DNA from: Sphaerisporangium dianthi
Lineage (GTDB): Bacteria; Actinomycetota; Actinomycetes; Streptosporangiales; Streptosporangiaceae
Assembly (NCBI RefSeq): GCF_042654065.1
Contig: NZ_JBHSFP010000006.1
Location: 186,001 to 250,000 of the forward strand
Direction: 5' to 3'
Length of the DNA: 64,000 bases
The position numbers were made by a program, and so were the translations under genes. The notes beneath the pieces were generated by a model that saw only the letters and a program-made list of their open reading frames with translations, was not told the DNA's origin and searched no databases. This document shows positions 33,832 through 42,700 of the stretch, piece by piece (within the stretch, counting starts at the first letter, position 1; every line of letters starts with the position of its first letter).

Positions 33832-34356
33832 CTATGATCCTGGCGCTGGAGAACCGTTCGGCCATACACATGGAGAAGTAGCCCCCAGCGCCAGTACGTC
33901 ATTGTCGGCATGGTCCAGTGACAGGCTGAAATTATCAGGGCGAGAGTGACCGGATAGGACCGTGCCACTCTCTGAGACTCCCTCGACGGCATGACCCTGT
34001 CGCTCCCAGGACGTCTTCACCTGTTTCGCTACGTCAGTGAGCCGGTCTTTGGGTATCCCCTGCAAGTAGTAGGTGCGGCTGATCATCACATGTCCCCCCG
34101 AGCCGTCAGCCCCTTGATCATCACAATGATCTACGGCGAGACTGGGCCGGTACAGTTCGAGCCGGGGTTCTGGATCGATCGCCTTGGCCGTGTCACTGAT
34201 GAGCTGTTCCACACGGGACAAAGCCTGCACCTGGGTCATGGTGGGACCGCCCGCAGCCGAGGTCGCCGTAGTCGCTGGTCCGTCCACGATCTCTCCTCTA
34301 CTGCAGCCCGCGGTGAGGGCGATGATTCCAATGGCGACGATGCTCAGCCGTCTCAT
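33832..34356 (-). CDS. Lipoprotein
   Basis: The 174-residue exported lipoprotein has R-R-L-S then a hydrophobic core and the lipobox L-T-A-G-C at residues 14-18, so C18 would be lipidated. The rest is one globular domain without a motif I recognise. AGGAGA precedes ATG 34356. It lies eight bases after the DUF1023 hydrolase stop, so the two form an operon; the hydrolase may act with a surface partner. Confidence 0.8.
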   Translation of the reverse strand: MRRLSIVAIGIIALTAGCSRGEIVDGPATTATSAAGGPTMTQVQALSRVEQLISDTAKAIDPEPRLELYRPSLAVDHCDDQGADGSGGHVMISRTYYLQGIPKDRLTDVAKQVKTSWERQGHAVEGVSESGTVLSGHSRPDNFSLSLDHADNDVLALGATSPCVWPNGSPAPGS

Positions 34357-34364
34357 CTGGTCTC

Positions 34365-36248
34365 CTACTTTCCCGAAGGCGAGGGGGAGGGAAGCGGACG
34401 TGGCGATGGGTTCGCTGTCGGCTCCACGATCGGTGACGGCATGGTCTGCGCGGGTGTAGGAGGGACCGGCAGCGGAGTGGGTGAGGGCGTGGGCATCGGA
34501 AAGGAAATCAGCCTGTCGAATTGTCCGTTGACGAGGTAGGCGATATTTCTGAGAGAGGCTGACTGGTAGCCGGTCGATTGATCGATGTCCCAGTAACTCG
34601 AGTGCCCCTTGAAAGTGTACGAAGGGTCCTTGGTCCCCTCGGCATAAAATTGCTTCGCGCCGAACAGGGGGCTGCTTGGGTCGGTGCCGAAGGGGCCCGT
34701 TCCCGCCACGATTCCCTCTTTCGTGATACTGACGTGGCCTATGTCGCCCACCGGATCGTTCGGTGCTTCTCCCACCCAGACCTGGCCGACGTGTAGTTGC
34801 TTGGCCTGCAATGCTCCGACTCCGGGGCTGCCCACAAAGATGACCTGGTCGGCGAAGTTTCCTGGACGGAGGCGGGCGGCCATGCCGGTGACGAGTGATC
34901 CGTAGCTGTGCCCCAGGACGGTCAGTCTGACGTCGGAGCCGGGCTGATGCGTAGCGTGAAGTCCGTCAGTGAAGGCGGCCAACTGCGGCGCTCCTTTCGC
35001 TGCGGCCTTCGGTAGAGCCACTGAGTGGTCCGAATCCTTCACGGTCGCTTCCCATTGGGGAGCTTCGTAGCCGAGCCAGACCATGGAGGCGACGTTCTCG
35101 CCGACGGCCGTCAGACTGGCTTGTCTCCATAGCCTGTCCGCGCGCTTGGCATCGCCCAGGATGCCGCCGAGGGTCGTACCTGTCCCGGGAACGTAAGACA
35201 CTATGTTGTCGGCCTTGTCGGGATCGCCGAACGAGATCGCCGTCTTGCCGAGGCCACCGAGCTCCAAGGCGATCAAGTAGGTAGGAGGACGTCCATCTTT
35301 CCCTCCTAGTTGCAAACTCGCTTTCACGGCTTTGATCTGGTCCAGTTTCAGTTGGAGCTGCTTGATCTCGTCGCCTGCGGTGCCGAGGGCCGTGAGGCGG
35401 GCGAGGTCGGCTTGGATCGCTTTCTCCTGGGTGGCGAGGGTGGCGCGGTTGGCCTCGTTGCGGACGGTGGTCGGGAGGCCGTTCAGGTTGCCGACGAGGT
35501 CGGGGGACGCGGTGATGAGCCGGTCCTGGGTGCTCTTGCCGAGTTGCCGCCACCATACGTTCACTCGGGCGGCCAGCGAGGGGTCTTCGGCGGTGTGCTG
35601 GAGGGTCAGCAGGGATTTGAGCGCGATCGTGTCGCCGGTGGTCGCGGCGGACAGGAGCTTGTCGGCGCCCTTCGGGTCGGGCGCGTGGGCGCCGAACAGG
35701 CCGAAAGCGGCCATCGCCCGAGTGGCCATGCCGGAGTCCTGTTCCTTCTGGAGCATGGCCAGGCGTGATCGCAGGTCGCGGGACTGCTCCTCGGCCCAGG
35801 TGCCGGTGCTCGTCACCTGATGGGCCGCCTGGGCGGGCAGGCAGAGGGGGACCAGTTCGGCGGCGAGCCGCCGGCCGGCGAGCGGGAGGTTCTGGCCTGC
35901 CTGCTTGAGGTCGGCGACCATGCGGGTCATCGCGTCGACGTTCATGCCGGCGAAGTCGCCGTGCCCGGCCGCGCTGAGGGCGCTCGCCGAGGTGGTGAAG
36001 GAGGGGTAGGACGCCTGGCCGCCCTCCTGGCGGATGCGGTCGACGATGCCGTGGGCCGCCGCCTCGAACGCGCGCTGTAAGGCGATGCGTTGTCCCGACA
36101 GGGCCTTGGCGAATCCCGGTGCGCCTCCGCCGACCCATGCGCTGGCCGACATGCAGCGGGCGCACGAGTCCAGCGCCGAGGTGTTCTCCTCGGCCAGCCG
36201 TACGACCCGCGATAAGACGCCTTGAAGTTCGGTAACCCCCGTCGCCAC
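34365..36248 (-). CDS. DUF1023 alpha/beta hydrolase
   Basis: The 627-residue protein begins with a long helical domain (about residues 1-330). A catalytic alpha/beta-hydrolase domain follows, with L-G-H-S-Y-G-S as nucleophile elbow (about residue 445) and the TAP-like layout of DUF1023 proteins. A proline/serine-rich tail ends the protein. DUF1023 enzymes in actinobacteria are often exported or WXG-associated; no signal peptide is evident here. GTG 36248 has no strong ribosome-binding site, so the start is uncertain. The lipoprotein gene follows. Confidence 0.83.
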   Translation of the reverse strand: MATGVTELQGVLSRVVRLAEENTSALDSCARCMSASAWVGGGAPGFAKALSGQRIALQRAFEAAAHGIVDRIRQEGGQASYPSFTTSASALSAAGHGDFAGMNVDAMTRMVADLKQAGQNLPLAGRRLAAELVPLCLPAQAAHQVTSTGTWAEEQSRDLRSRLAMLQKEQDSGMATRAMAAFGLFGAHAPDPKGADKLLSAATTGDTIALKSLLTLQHTAEDPSLAARVNVWWRQLGKSTQDRLITASPDLVGNLNGLPTTVRNEANRATLATQEKAIQADLARLTALGTAGDEIKQLQLKLDQIKAVKASLQLGGKDGRPPTYLIALELGGLGKTAISFGDPDKADNIVSYVPGTGTTLGGILGDAKRADRLWRQASLTAVGENVASMVWLGYEAPQWEATVKDSDHSVALPKAAAKGAPQLAAFTDGLHATHQPGSDVRLTVLGHSYGSLVTGMAARLRPGNFADQVIFVGSPGVGALQAKQLHVGQVWVGEAPNDPVGDIGHVSITKEGIVAGTGPFGTDPSSPLFGAKQFYAEGTKDPSYTFKGHSSYWDIDQSTGYQSASLRNIAYLVNGQFDRLISFPMPTPSPTPLPVPPTPAQTMPSPIVEPTANPSPRPLPSPSPSGK

Positions 36249-36388
36249 AGCGAGCCAGCATCACATGACCAGCCGACTTAAGACAAGATTTCCTGCTAAA
36301 TCGACAGAGAAGGAAATGTCGGATTAGTGATTAGGGTTGTGTCATTTCCGGGCCCGAGGATCGTGGTGATCCGCTGGATGTAGTCGTT

Positions 36389-37216
36389 CTATCTGGCCGT
36401 CGTGCTCGCTGGTTCGTTCGTGGGTGCCGCAGTGGGGGAGAGGTGGCGCGTGGCGAGGAGGGTCAGCCAGAGCCAGCCGGTCGTGACGGCGAGGCGCTGG
36501 AAGAGGCCGCCGAACTTCACGAGGCCGGGCGATTGGTCGAAGCCCCTGCTGGAGAGGTAGAACGCGACTGCGAAGACGGCGAAGGTGATCACCGAGTAGG
36601 CGGCCCAGCCGCGTGACCGCTGTGCGGCGAACCGGACGGCGAAGACGAGGAAGGCCGCCGCCAGGGCGATGAAGCCGGGGATGGACACGAGGTCGTGGAC
36701 GGCTCCGTGGGTGGTGACGTACTCGGTGAGACGGTCGGGAGTGCCCGGCGGGTAGCCGCTGACCGGGTCGGTGACGAAGATCCCGGCGAGGATCAACTGG
36801 ACCGCCCAGACACCGATCAGGATTGGACCCCAGGTGGCTCCTCGCCTCAATCCGGTGCGGGATGCGGGGAGAGGTTCCGGTGCGCGCGCGGAGGGACGTT
36901 CGAGGACGAGGGTGCCGCCGGCCGGGACGGGCTCGTCGCGCGTGCTCCGCGTGCCGGCTTCGAGCGCGTCCGGAGTGGGCGGGCCGGGACGGAGGAGCTT
37001 GCGGAGGGCGACGGCGAAGCCCAGGGTCAGCAGCCCGGCCACGATGAAGTTGAGGTCCTGTGTCCAGCCGGACGGGCCGAGCGCGAGGGAGCTGACGGGA
37101 TGACGCAGGGGGTCGTAGTCGGCCCTGGTGGCTCCTTCGATCAGGAATGCCGCAGTGAAGAGCGGCCCGGCGACCGTTCCGCCCCATAACAGACCTCGGG
37201 TGACGGGGCTCTTCAT
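36389..37216 (-). CDS. DUF998 membrane protein
   Basis: The 275-residue protein has about six hydrophobic helices in the DUF998 arrangement: D-P-L-R-H-P-V-S-S-L-A-L-G near residue 37, then helices separated by a low-complexity loop. ATG 37216 is preferred over the longer frame, whose start would fall in the upstream palindromes; GAGGCGG lies before it. The function of the family is unknown. Two 16-bp palindromes upstream suggest repression by a TetR- or MarR-type protein encoded elsewhere. Confidence 0.75.
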   Translation of the reverse strand: MKSPVTRGLLWGGTVAGPLFTAAFLIEGATRADYDPLRHPVSSLALGPSGWTQDLNFIVAGLLTLGFAVALRKLLRPGPPTPDALEAGTRSTRDEPVPAGGTLVLERPSARAPEPLPASRTGLRRGATWGPILIGVWAVQLILAGIFVTDPVSGYPPGTPDRLTEYVTTHGAVHDLVSIPGFIALAAAFLVFAVRFAAQRSRGWAAYSVITFAVFAVAFYLSSRGFDQSPGLVKFGGLFQRLAVTTGWLWLTLLATRHLSPTAAPTNEPASTTAR

Positions 37217-37310
37217 CGCGACCGCCTCGACCCCGGGTGCGCGCGGGTTTTCATGGTTCGTCTCCGTCCGACATCCGTCGAGAGCTCGCCAGGCGGAGCT
37301 CGTCTCGGCT

Positions 37311-37353
37311 GTCAACTTATATTGACGAACCTCGTCCGTCAACCTTTATTGAC
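37311..37353 (-). promoter_or_regulatory. Paired GTCAA/TTGAC palindromes
   Basis: GTCAACTTATATTGAC (37311-37326) and GTCAACCTTTATTGAC (37338-37353) are two 16-bp inverted repeats whose centres are 27 bp apart. They lie about 95-135 bp before the DUF998 start. Their AT-rich centres contrast with the surrounding GC content. They are strong candidates for a dimeric repressor site. Confidence 0.6.
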
Positions 37354-37472
37354 AGCATCGGGCGCGCGAGCAGTACGGGGCGTACGAGTGAGGCGGGCGT
37401 GTGAGTCGCGTCGGCCGCGCGTATGACGCGGCTGCGATCAGAGGTGGGACGGAGGCGGGTGGCGGAGGGAGG

Positions 37473-38057
37473 TCACCACTTCCAGTTGCCGAGGCGGCGC
37501 TGGGGCCGGACGGTGAGGCTGCCGAGGCGCTGTTTGCCACGGACCACGAAGTGGAGGCCGTCTCCCGCGATCGGCGAGGTGGTCAACTTCCGCACGTGGG
37601 AGTTGCCCGCCACCATTTCCACGTTGTCGATGTCCACCGTGGCGCCGCGCGGCAGCACCAGCGTGGTCGAGCCCGCGACCACATCGAGGTAGATCTCCAC
37701 GACCGGATGGGAGATGAGGGCGTCGGTGAAGTCGAGCTTCACCGAGCCGGCCTTGGCCGTCACCAGGAGCTGCCGGGGCACGACCCATCGGCCGCGCCGT
37801 TTCAGGCCGGCCGCCGTGGTGCGCAACTCGCCCCGTTCCTGCACCGGGATCGAGATCGCCGCTCCGGGAAGGTCGGCGACGTACTGCTCGACCTCGCCGA
37901 ACGTGCGTGCCGCGAGGACCCCGCTCAGGCGTTGCTCGAACTCTTCCTGGCTCAGCCGTCCTTCGCCTGCCGCCGCCTGCAGTCTCTCGGCGACCCGCTC
38001 GCGGTCGGCGTCGGACATGCGCCACTCAGGGGACCGGGGCGCTAACTCTCCGCTCAC
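37473..38057 (-). CDS. DUF1707 protein with LiaF-like C-terminus
   Basis: The 194-residue protein has a DUF1707 domain at the N-terminus (about residues 10-65; D-R-E-R-V-A-E-R-L-Q-A-A, G-R-L-S-Q-E-E-F, A-A-R-T). A C-terminal beta-helix-like domain resembles DUF2154/DUF4097 (V-A-G-S-T-T-L-V-L-P). Such proteins are common in actinobacteria and linked to envelope stress regulation. No membrane helix is present. The start is ATG 38057. Confidence 0.85.
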   Translation of the reverse strand: MSGELAPRSPEWRMSDADRERVAERLQAAAGEGRLSQEEFEQRLSGVLAARTFGEVEQYVADLPGAAISIPVQERGELRTTAAGLKRRGRWVVPRQLLVTAKAGSVKLDFTDALISHPVVEIYLDVVAGSTTLVLPRGATVDIDNVEMVAGNSHVRKLTTSPIAGDGLHFVVRGKQRLGSLTVRPQRRLGNWKW

Positions 38058-38267
38058 GCTCCAACTCTAGACAATCTTGCCTGCAATTCGGGGGTATCGG
38101 TCAGATCGGTCATCGAGATGAGAGGCGATGTCGCCGAACCCATGCGGGGAGGTTTGGGCGAGGAAGCCGTTCGGCGTCCGTGCCTCTTGAGGGGGCGGTC
38201 GCCCGGCCTGCCGTCGTCCAGGTTGGGCGCGTGGCATGCCGGCCGGTTGACGGCGCTGGCTAAGCCT

Positions 38268-38296
38268 GTTAGCTTTTTGGCTATCCAAGTTAGCTT
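38268..38296 (+). promoter_or_regulatory. GTTAGCTT direct repeats, operator candidate
   Basis: GTTAGCTT at 38268-38275 and 38289-38296 are spaced 21 bp (two helical turns) and flank a TTGG-ctat-CCAA inverted repeat (38277-38288). The site lies 20 to 48 bp before the hydrolase start and is a likely site for the TetR regulator encoded downstream. Confidence 0.5.
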
Positions 38297-38315
38297 GCTG
38301 GTCGCGGAGGGCATC

Positions 38316-39152
38316 ATGACGGAATTCCTGGAGATCGAGGGCGGGCGGCTCGCGTACGAGGTGTCGGGGGAGGGGCCGCTGATCGTGCTGGCGCACGGCA
38401 TGGGCGACGGGCGGGAGGCGTACCGCTCGCTCGCGCCGCGCCTGGTGGCCGCCGGCTACCGGGTCGTCAAGGCCGACCTGCGCGGCCACGGAGAGTCGAC
38501 CACCGGATGGCCCTCCTACACCCGCACCGACGTCGCCGGCGATCTGCTCGCGCTGATCCGCCACCTGGGCGGGCCGGCGGTCGTGGCCGGGCACTCCTTC
38601 GCCGGCGGCGCGGCCACCATCGCCGCCGCACTGGAGCCCGAGCTGGTCAGCGCGGTCGTCGAGATCGGCCCGTTCACCCGGGCGCAGAAGATCAGCCTGG
38701 GCGGCCTGCTGGGCAACGCTCGGTACCGCAAGGGCCTTCTGCTGCTGCTCGGCACCGGGATACTGCGCAGTGTGGGTCTGTGGCGGCGCTACCTCGACCA
38801 CGCCTACCCCGGCGCCCGCCCTGCCGACTACGACTCGTACATGTCCGGTCTGGCGACCGCGCTGCGCCGGCCGGGGCGGATGGCGGTGCTGAGCAAGATG
38901 GGCATGTCCGCGCCGACCGACGCGGGCGCCCAGCTCCCCAACCTGCGGGTGCCCGCCCTGGTCGTCATGGGGACGCTCGACCCCGACTGGATGGACCCCC
39001 GGGCCGAGGCGGACGGCATCGTCGCCGGGATGCCGGCCGGACGCGGCGCCGTCGTGATGATCGAGGGCGCCGGCCACTACCCGCACGCGCAGTTCCCCGC
39101 CGAGGTCGCCGAGGCCATGCTGCGCTTCCTGAAGGACGACGCCCGTGGCTAG
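38316..39152 (+). CDS. Alpha/beta hydrolase
   Basis: The 278-residue alpha/beta hydrolase has L-A-H-G-M-G-D-G at the oxyanion region, D-L-R-G-H-G-E-S near residue 55, nucleophile elbow V-A-G-H-S-F-A-G-G near residue 95, and a C-terminal H in E-G-A-G-H-Y-P-H. The catalytic acid is probably D in G-T-L-D-P-D. ATG 38316 has GGAGG five bases before it. The gene overlaps the TetR gene by eight bases, so the pair is translationally coupled; the TetR may sense its substrate. Confidence 0.9.
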   Translation: MTEFLEIEGGRLAYEVSGEGPLIVLAHGMGDGREAYRSLAPRLVAAGYRVVKADLRGHGESTTGWPSYTRTDVAGDLLALIRHLGGPAVVAGHSFAGGAATIAAALEPELVSAVVEIGPFTRAQKISLGGLLGNARYRKGLLLLLGTGILRSVGLWRRYLDHAYPGARPADYDSYMSGLATALRRPGRMAVLSKMGMSAPTDAGAQLPNLRVPALVVMGTLDPDWMDPRAEADGIVAGMPAGRGAVVMIEGAGHYPHAQFPAEVAEAMLRFLKDDARG

Positions 39153-39729
39153 GGCAGGGCTGTCGCCGGACGCGGTCGTCGACATCGCGCTGCGCATCAT
39201 CGACGAGGAGGGCACGGCCGCCGTCACCCTGTCGGCGGTGGCCGCACGCGCGGGCGTCGCCACGCCGTCCCTGTACAAGCACGTGCGCAACCTCGCCGAG
39301 CTCAACGACCTGGTGACCGTCCGCGTCATGGACGAGTTGGCCGACCGGCTGCGCGAGGCCCTGCTCGGCCGGTCCGGAGACCAGGCGCTGCGCGCCTTGA
39401 TGGACGCCTACCGCGCCTACGTCGTGGCCAACCCCGGCCGGTACGCCGCGATGATCCAGACGGCGCCGCCCGAGGGAAGCGCGCGCGCCAAGGCGGGCGA
39501 GACACTGGTCGAGATCCTGCTCGCCGCGCTGCGCGGGTACGGGCTGGAGGGGGCGGACGCCATCCACGCGGTGAGGTGCCTGCGCGCGGCCGCCCACGGC
39601 TTCGCCGTCCTTGAGTCGGCAGACGGGTTCGGCCTCCCCGTCGGCCTGGACGACACCTACGACCTCCTCATCCACATGATCACCGCCGGCCTGCCAAAGC
39701 CGCCCCCGAGCCAGGGGAGCACCTCCTGA
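39145..39729 (+). CDS. TetR-family regulator (WHG type)
   Basis: The 194-residue TetR regulator has an N-terminal helix-turn-helix with V-T-L-S-A-V-A-A-R-A-G-V-A-T-P-S-L-Y-K-H-V and a WHG-type C-terminal domain (H-A-V-R-C-L-R-A-A-A-H-G-F). The start is GTG 39145, inside the 3' end of the hydrolase gene. It probably controls its own operon through the GTTAGCTT sites. Confidence 0.88.
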   Translation: MARAGLSPDAVVDIALRIIDEEGTAAVTLSAVAARAGVATPSLYKHVRNLAELNDLVTVRVMDELADRLREALLGRSGDQALRALMDAYRAYVVANPGRYAAMIQTAPPEGSARAKAGETLVEILLAALRGYGLEGADAIHAVRCLRAAAHGFAVLESADGFGLPVGLDDTYDLLIHMITAGLPKPPPSQGSTS

Positions 39730-39777
39730 TGCGCGACGCTCTGGCTCGATGACGCGTCCGATGAAGCCCGTTGAAAA

Positions 39778-42700
39778 TCATTCGTCGGTGCGATCCAACA
39801 AGTCGAGAAGGGAGTCGATGCTCTCGGTGTCAAGGCGCTCAGCGAGAAGCCGCCGGAACACCTCGTCCCCGAGCGCATCCCGCTGCTGGGCCAGCCAGCT
39901 CAGGCACATGGAAGCCTGCGGTGCCTGGAGCTCCAAAAAGATGGCCAAGCCGTTCAACGTATAGACGACCGCCTCATCAGCCCGACGGGTCTCGGTGTAC
40001 AAGATGCCGATCTGTGTGAGCGAGATGGCCATGCCCGCGCGGCTGCCCAGGTCCTCATCAATGGTCAGAGATCGGCGGTACCACTCCAGCGCCTGGTCGT
40101 ATTCACCCCGCTCCTGAGCGATGATGCCGAGTTGGTGGTAGCTGGTGGCCATGCCCGCCCGATTGCCCAGTTCCTCCTTGATCGTCAGGGATTGGTGGTA
40201 CCACTCCAGCGCCTGGTCGTACTCACTCCGCAGTTGGGCGATGATGCCGAGTTGGTGGTAGCTGGTGGCCATGCCCGCCCGGTCGCCCAGTTCCTCACGG
40301 ATGGCCAGGGACCTGCGGTACCACTCCAGCGCCTGGTCATACTCATCCCACTCCTGGGCGATCATGCCGAGCTGGTGGTAGCCGGAGGCCATGCCCGCCC
40401 GGTCACCCAGTTCCTCCTCGATGGCCAGGGACCTGCGGCACCACTCCAGCGCCTGGTCATACTCACCCCGCTCCTGAGCGATCCTGCCGAGTTGGTGGTA
40501 GCTGGAGGCCATGCCCGCGCGGTCGTCGAGTTCTTCCTTGATGGTCAGGGATTGGTGGTACCACTCCAGCGCCTGGTCGTACTCACTCCGCAGTTGGGCG
40601 ATGATGCCGAGTTGGTGGTAGCTGGAGGCCATGCCCGCGCGGTCGTCGAGTTCTTCCTTGATGGTCAGGGATTGGTGGTACCACTCCAGCGCCTGGTCGT
40701 ACTCACTCCGCAGTTGGGCGATGATGCCGAGTTGGTGGTAGCTGGCGGCCATGCCCGCCCGGTTGCCCAGTTCTTCGTCGATGGCCAAGGATTGGTGGTA
40801 CCACTCCAGCGCCTGGTCGTACTCACCCCGTAGTTGAGCGATCATGCCGAGGTGGTGGAAGCCGGCCGCCTGCTGGCGGCTGCCTGCGGCGAACCAGGAC
40901 AACGTCTCCTGGTAGAGCTGCTCTTCCCATCCCCACGCCCCCCAGGCATGCAACCGCCGGCACACCCAATCGGTTGCCCTCGCAGCCTGCTGCAGATCCC
41001 CTGCGGCGTGATGGTGGTAGCGCGCCTCCACCATGTCATCCACACGCTCGCGGCGGTTCTGTGGCAGCACCTGCACCCGCCACCGCCAATACTCCGCCGC
41101 CGCCCGATGCGCTGACCCCATCTGCTCCGCTGGCGTCAGCTCCGGACGGGCCAGGGTGGCAGCCGTCCACCGATGCACCACAAACGCCGCACCGTGCTCC
41201 TCATCGGCCAGCGGGACCACCAACCCCAACCCCGCCAGCACCCCCACCGCCGCATCCACCCCCGACGGCTCACAAATCGGCGGCACCCGCCACCCCATCA
41301 CATCCCGAGCCGTCTGCTCGGCCTCCTGGGCCGACAAGCCCAGATCCTCCACTCCTGCGTGCGGATTCTCCCGCCGCGCCAGCTTCAGACGCTCATCCAG
41401 ACGGTTCAACCGCTCTTCCACAGCCGGATCGGGGTCTGCCGGGGTGCTCACCGGCCAGGCCAGACCCGCCCGGTCCACCGGGCACCGGTACACCGACACC
41501 CCCACCAGCACCCGGCGCGCGAAATCGTCCAGCACATCCAGCAGGTCACCCACCAGCGCGTCATCCACCGCCAACGTGACCGCCTCGGCCACCACCCCGT
41601 TCAACCGCTCACCACTAACCGAGACCCAGGCTCGGTCCACCTCCGTGGCACCGGCCGAGACCTGGGCCGAGGAGGCGACCCGGTCACCACCCGCGTCCGG
41701 CACGTCATCGGAGCCCCAGTCCTGCCTGCTCAGCCACCCGGACGGATCGGCGATCCCCCGCCGCCGCAACAGCCGTTCCAGACGCTCCCGTACGTCGGCG
41801 AAGCGTGCCTGGCCGCCGCGCAGCAGCGCGTCCACGTATTCAAGCGTCCGTGGATGACCGCCCACCATCACCCACGCGCGCTGCTGGTCCTCCACCCCCA
41901 AAACGTTCAACCCCGGCAGCCGCCACATCAGCTTGCGCGCCTCGGCCCACGACAACGGACCCAGATGGTGAGCCATCAGCCCACGCTCGGCACCCTCCGG
42001 AAGCTCGAACGGGAAGCGGCTGGTGACCAGGAGTTTCGTCTGCCGCGATGTGGTGACCCAGGCGGCGAGGAACGCGGCGAGTTCCTGATCGAGGAAGGCG
42101 AAGTGCTCGTTGACGTCGACGTTGTCCTCGAAGTTGTCGAGCAGGAGAGTGATCGGCGGAGCGGCCACCTTGAGCCTCAGCTCGGCGGGCACTTCGGCCA
42201 GGGCCCCGCCGAGCGCGTCGAGGCGTACCTGCCAGGGGAAGTCCAGCCGGCGCAGGAACTGGGTCAGCTCGCGCAGCGGTTCGGCCGGGGCGCCGGCCGT
42301 GGCGGTGGCCGCCAGCAGCTTGTCCGCGACGGCGCCGAAGATCTGGTCGGGGCTGGTGCGGCCGACCAGGGACACGACCAGCCCGGCGTCGCCGCCGAGC
42401 CGTCCGAGGAGTTCGGCGGCGAGGCTGCTCTTGCCCACCCCGCCGATGCCGTGGAGCAGCACGCCGGGATGGTGACGGAGGGCGGCCCGCAGGATGCGCA
42501 GTTCGGCGCGCCGGCCGACGAAGTCGCCGACCGCCCGCACGACCACGCCCCGGTCCAGCATGACGGCACGCGGCGGCTTCACGTTCGCGTCCACACCGTC
42601 GCTCACGTCGTACAGCGGCAGCGACGGGCCGCGCAGGAACAGAGCCGGGGTGGCCCACTCTGCCAGGTCGGCGTCCGGGCTGCCCGCGGGCGCCGCCCGG

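Noticed and set aside
40028..40870. Regular 120-bp repeats that could suggest a CRISPR array or satellite
   Set aside because: There are no spacers, the period is a multiple of three and the frame codes for TPR units; the same unit recurs in the paralogue.
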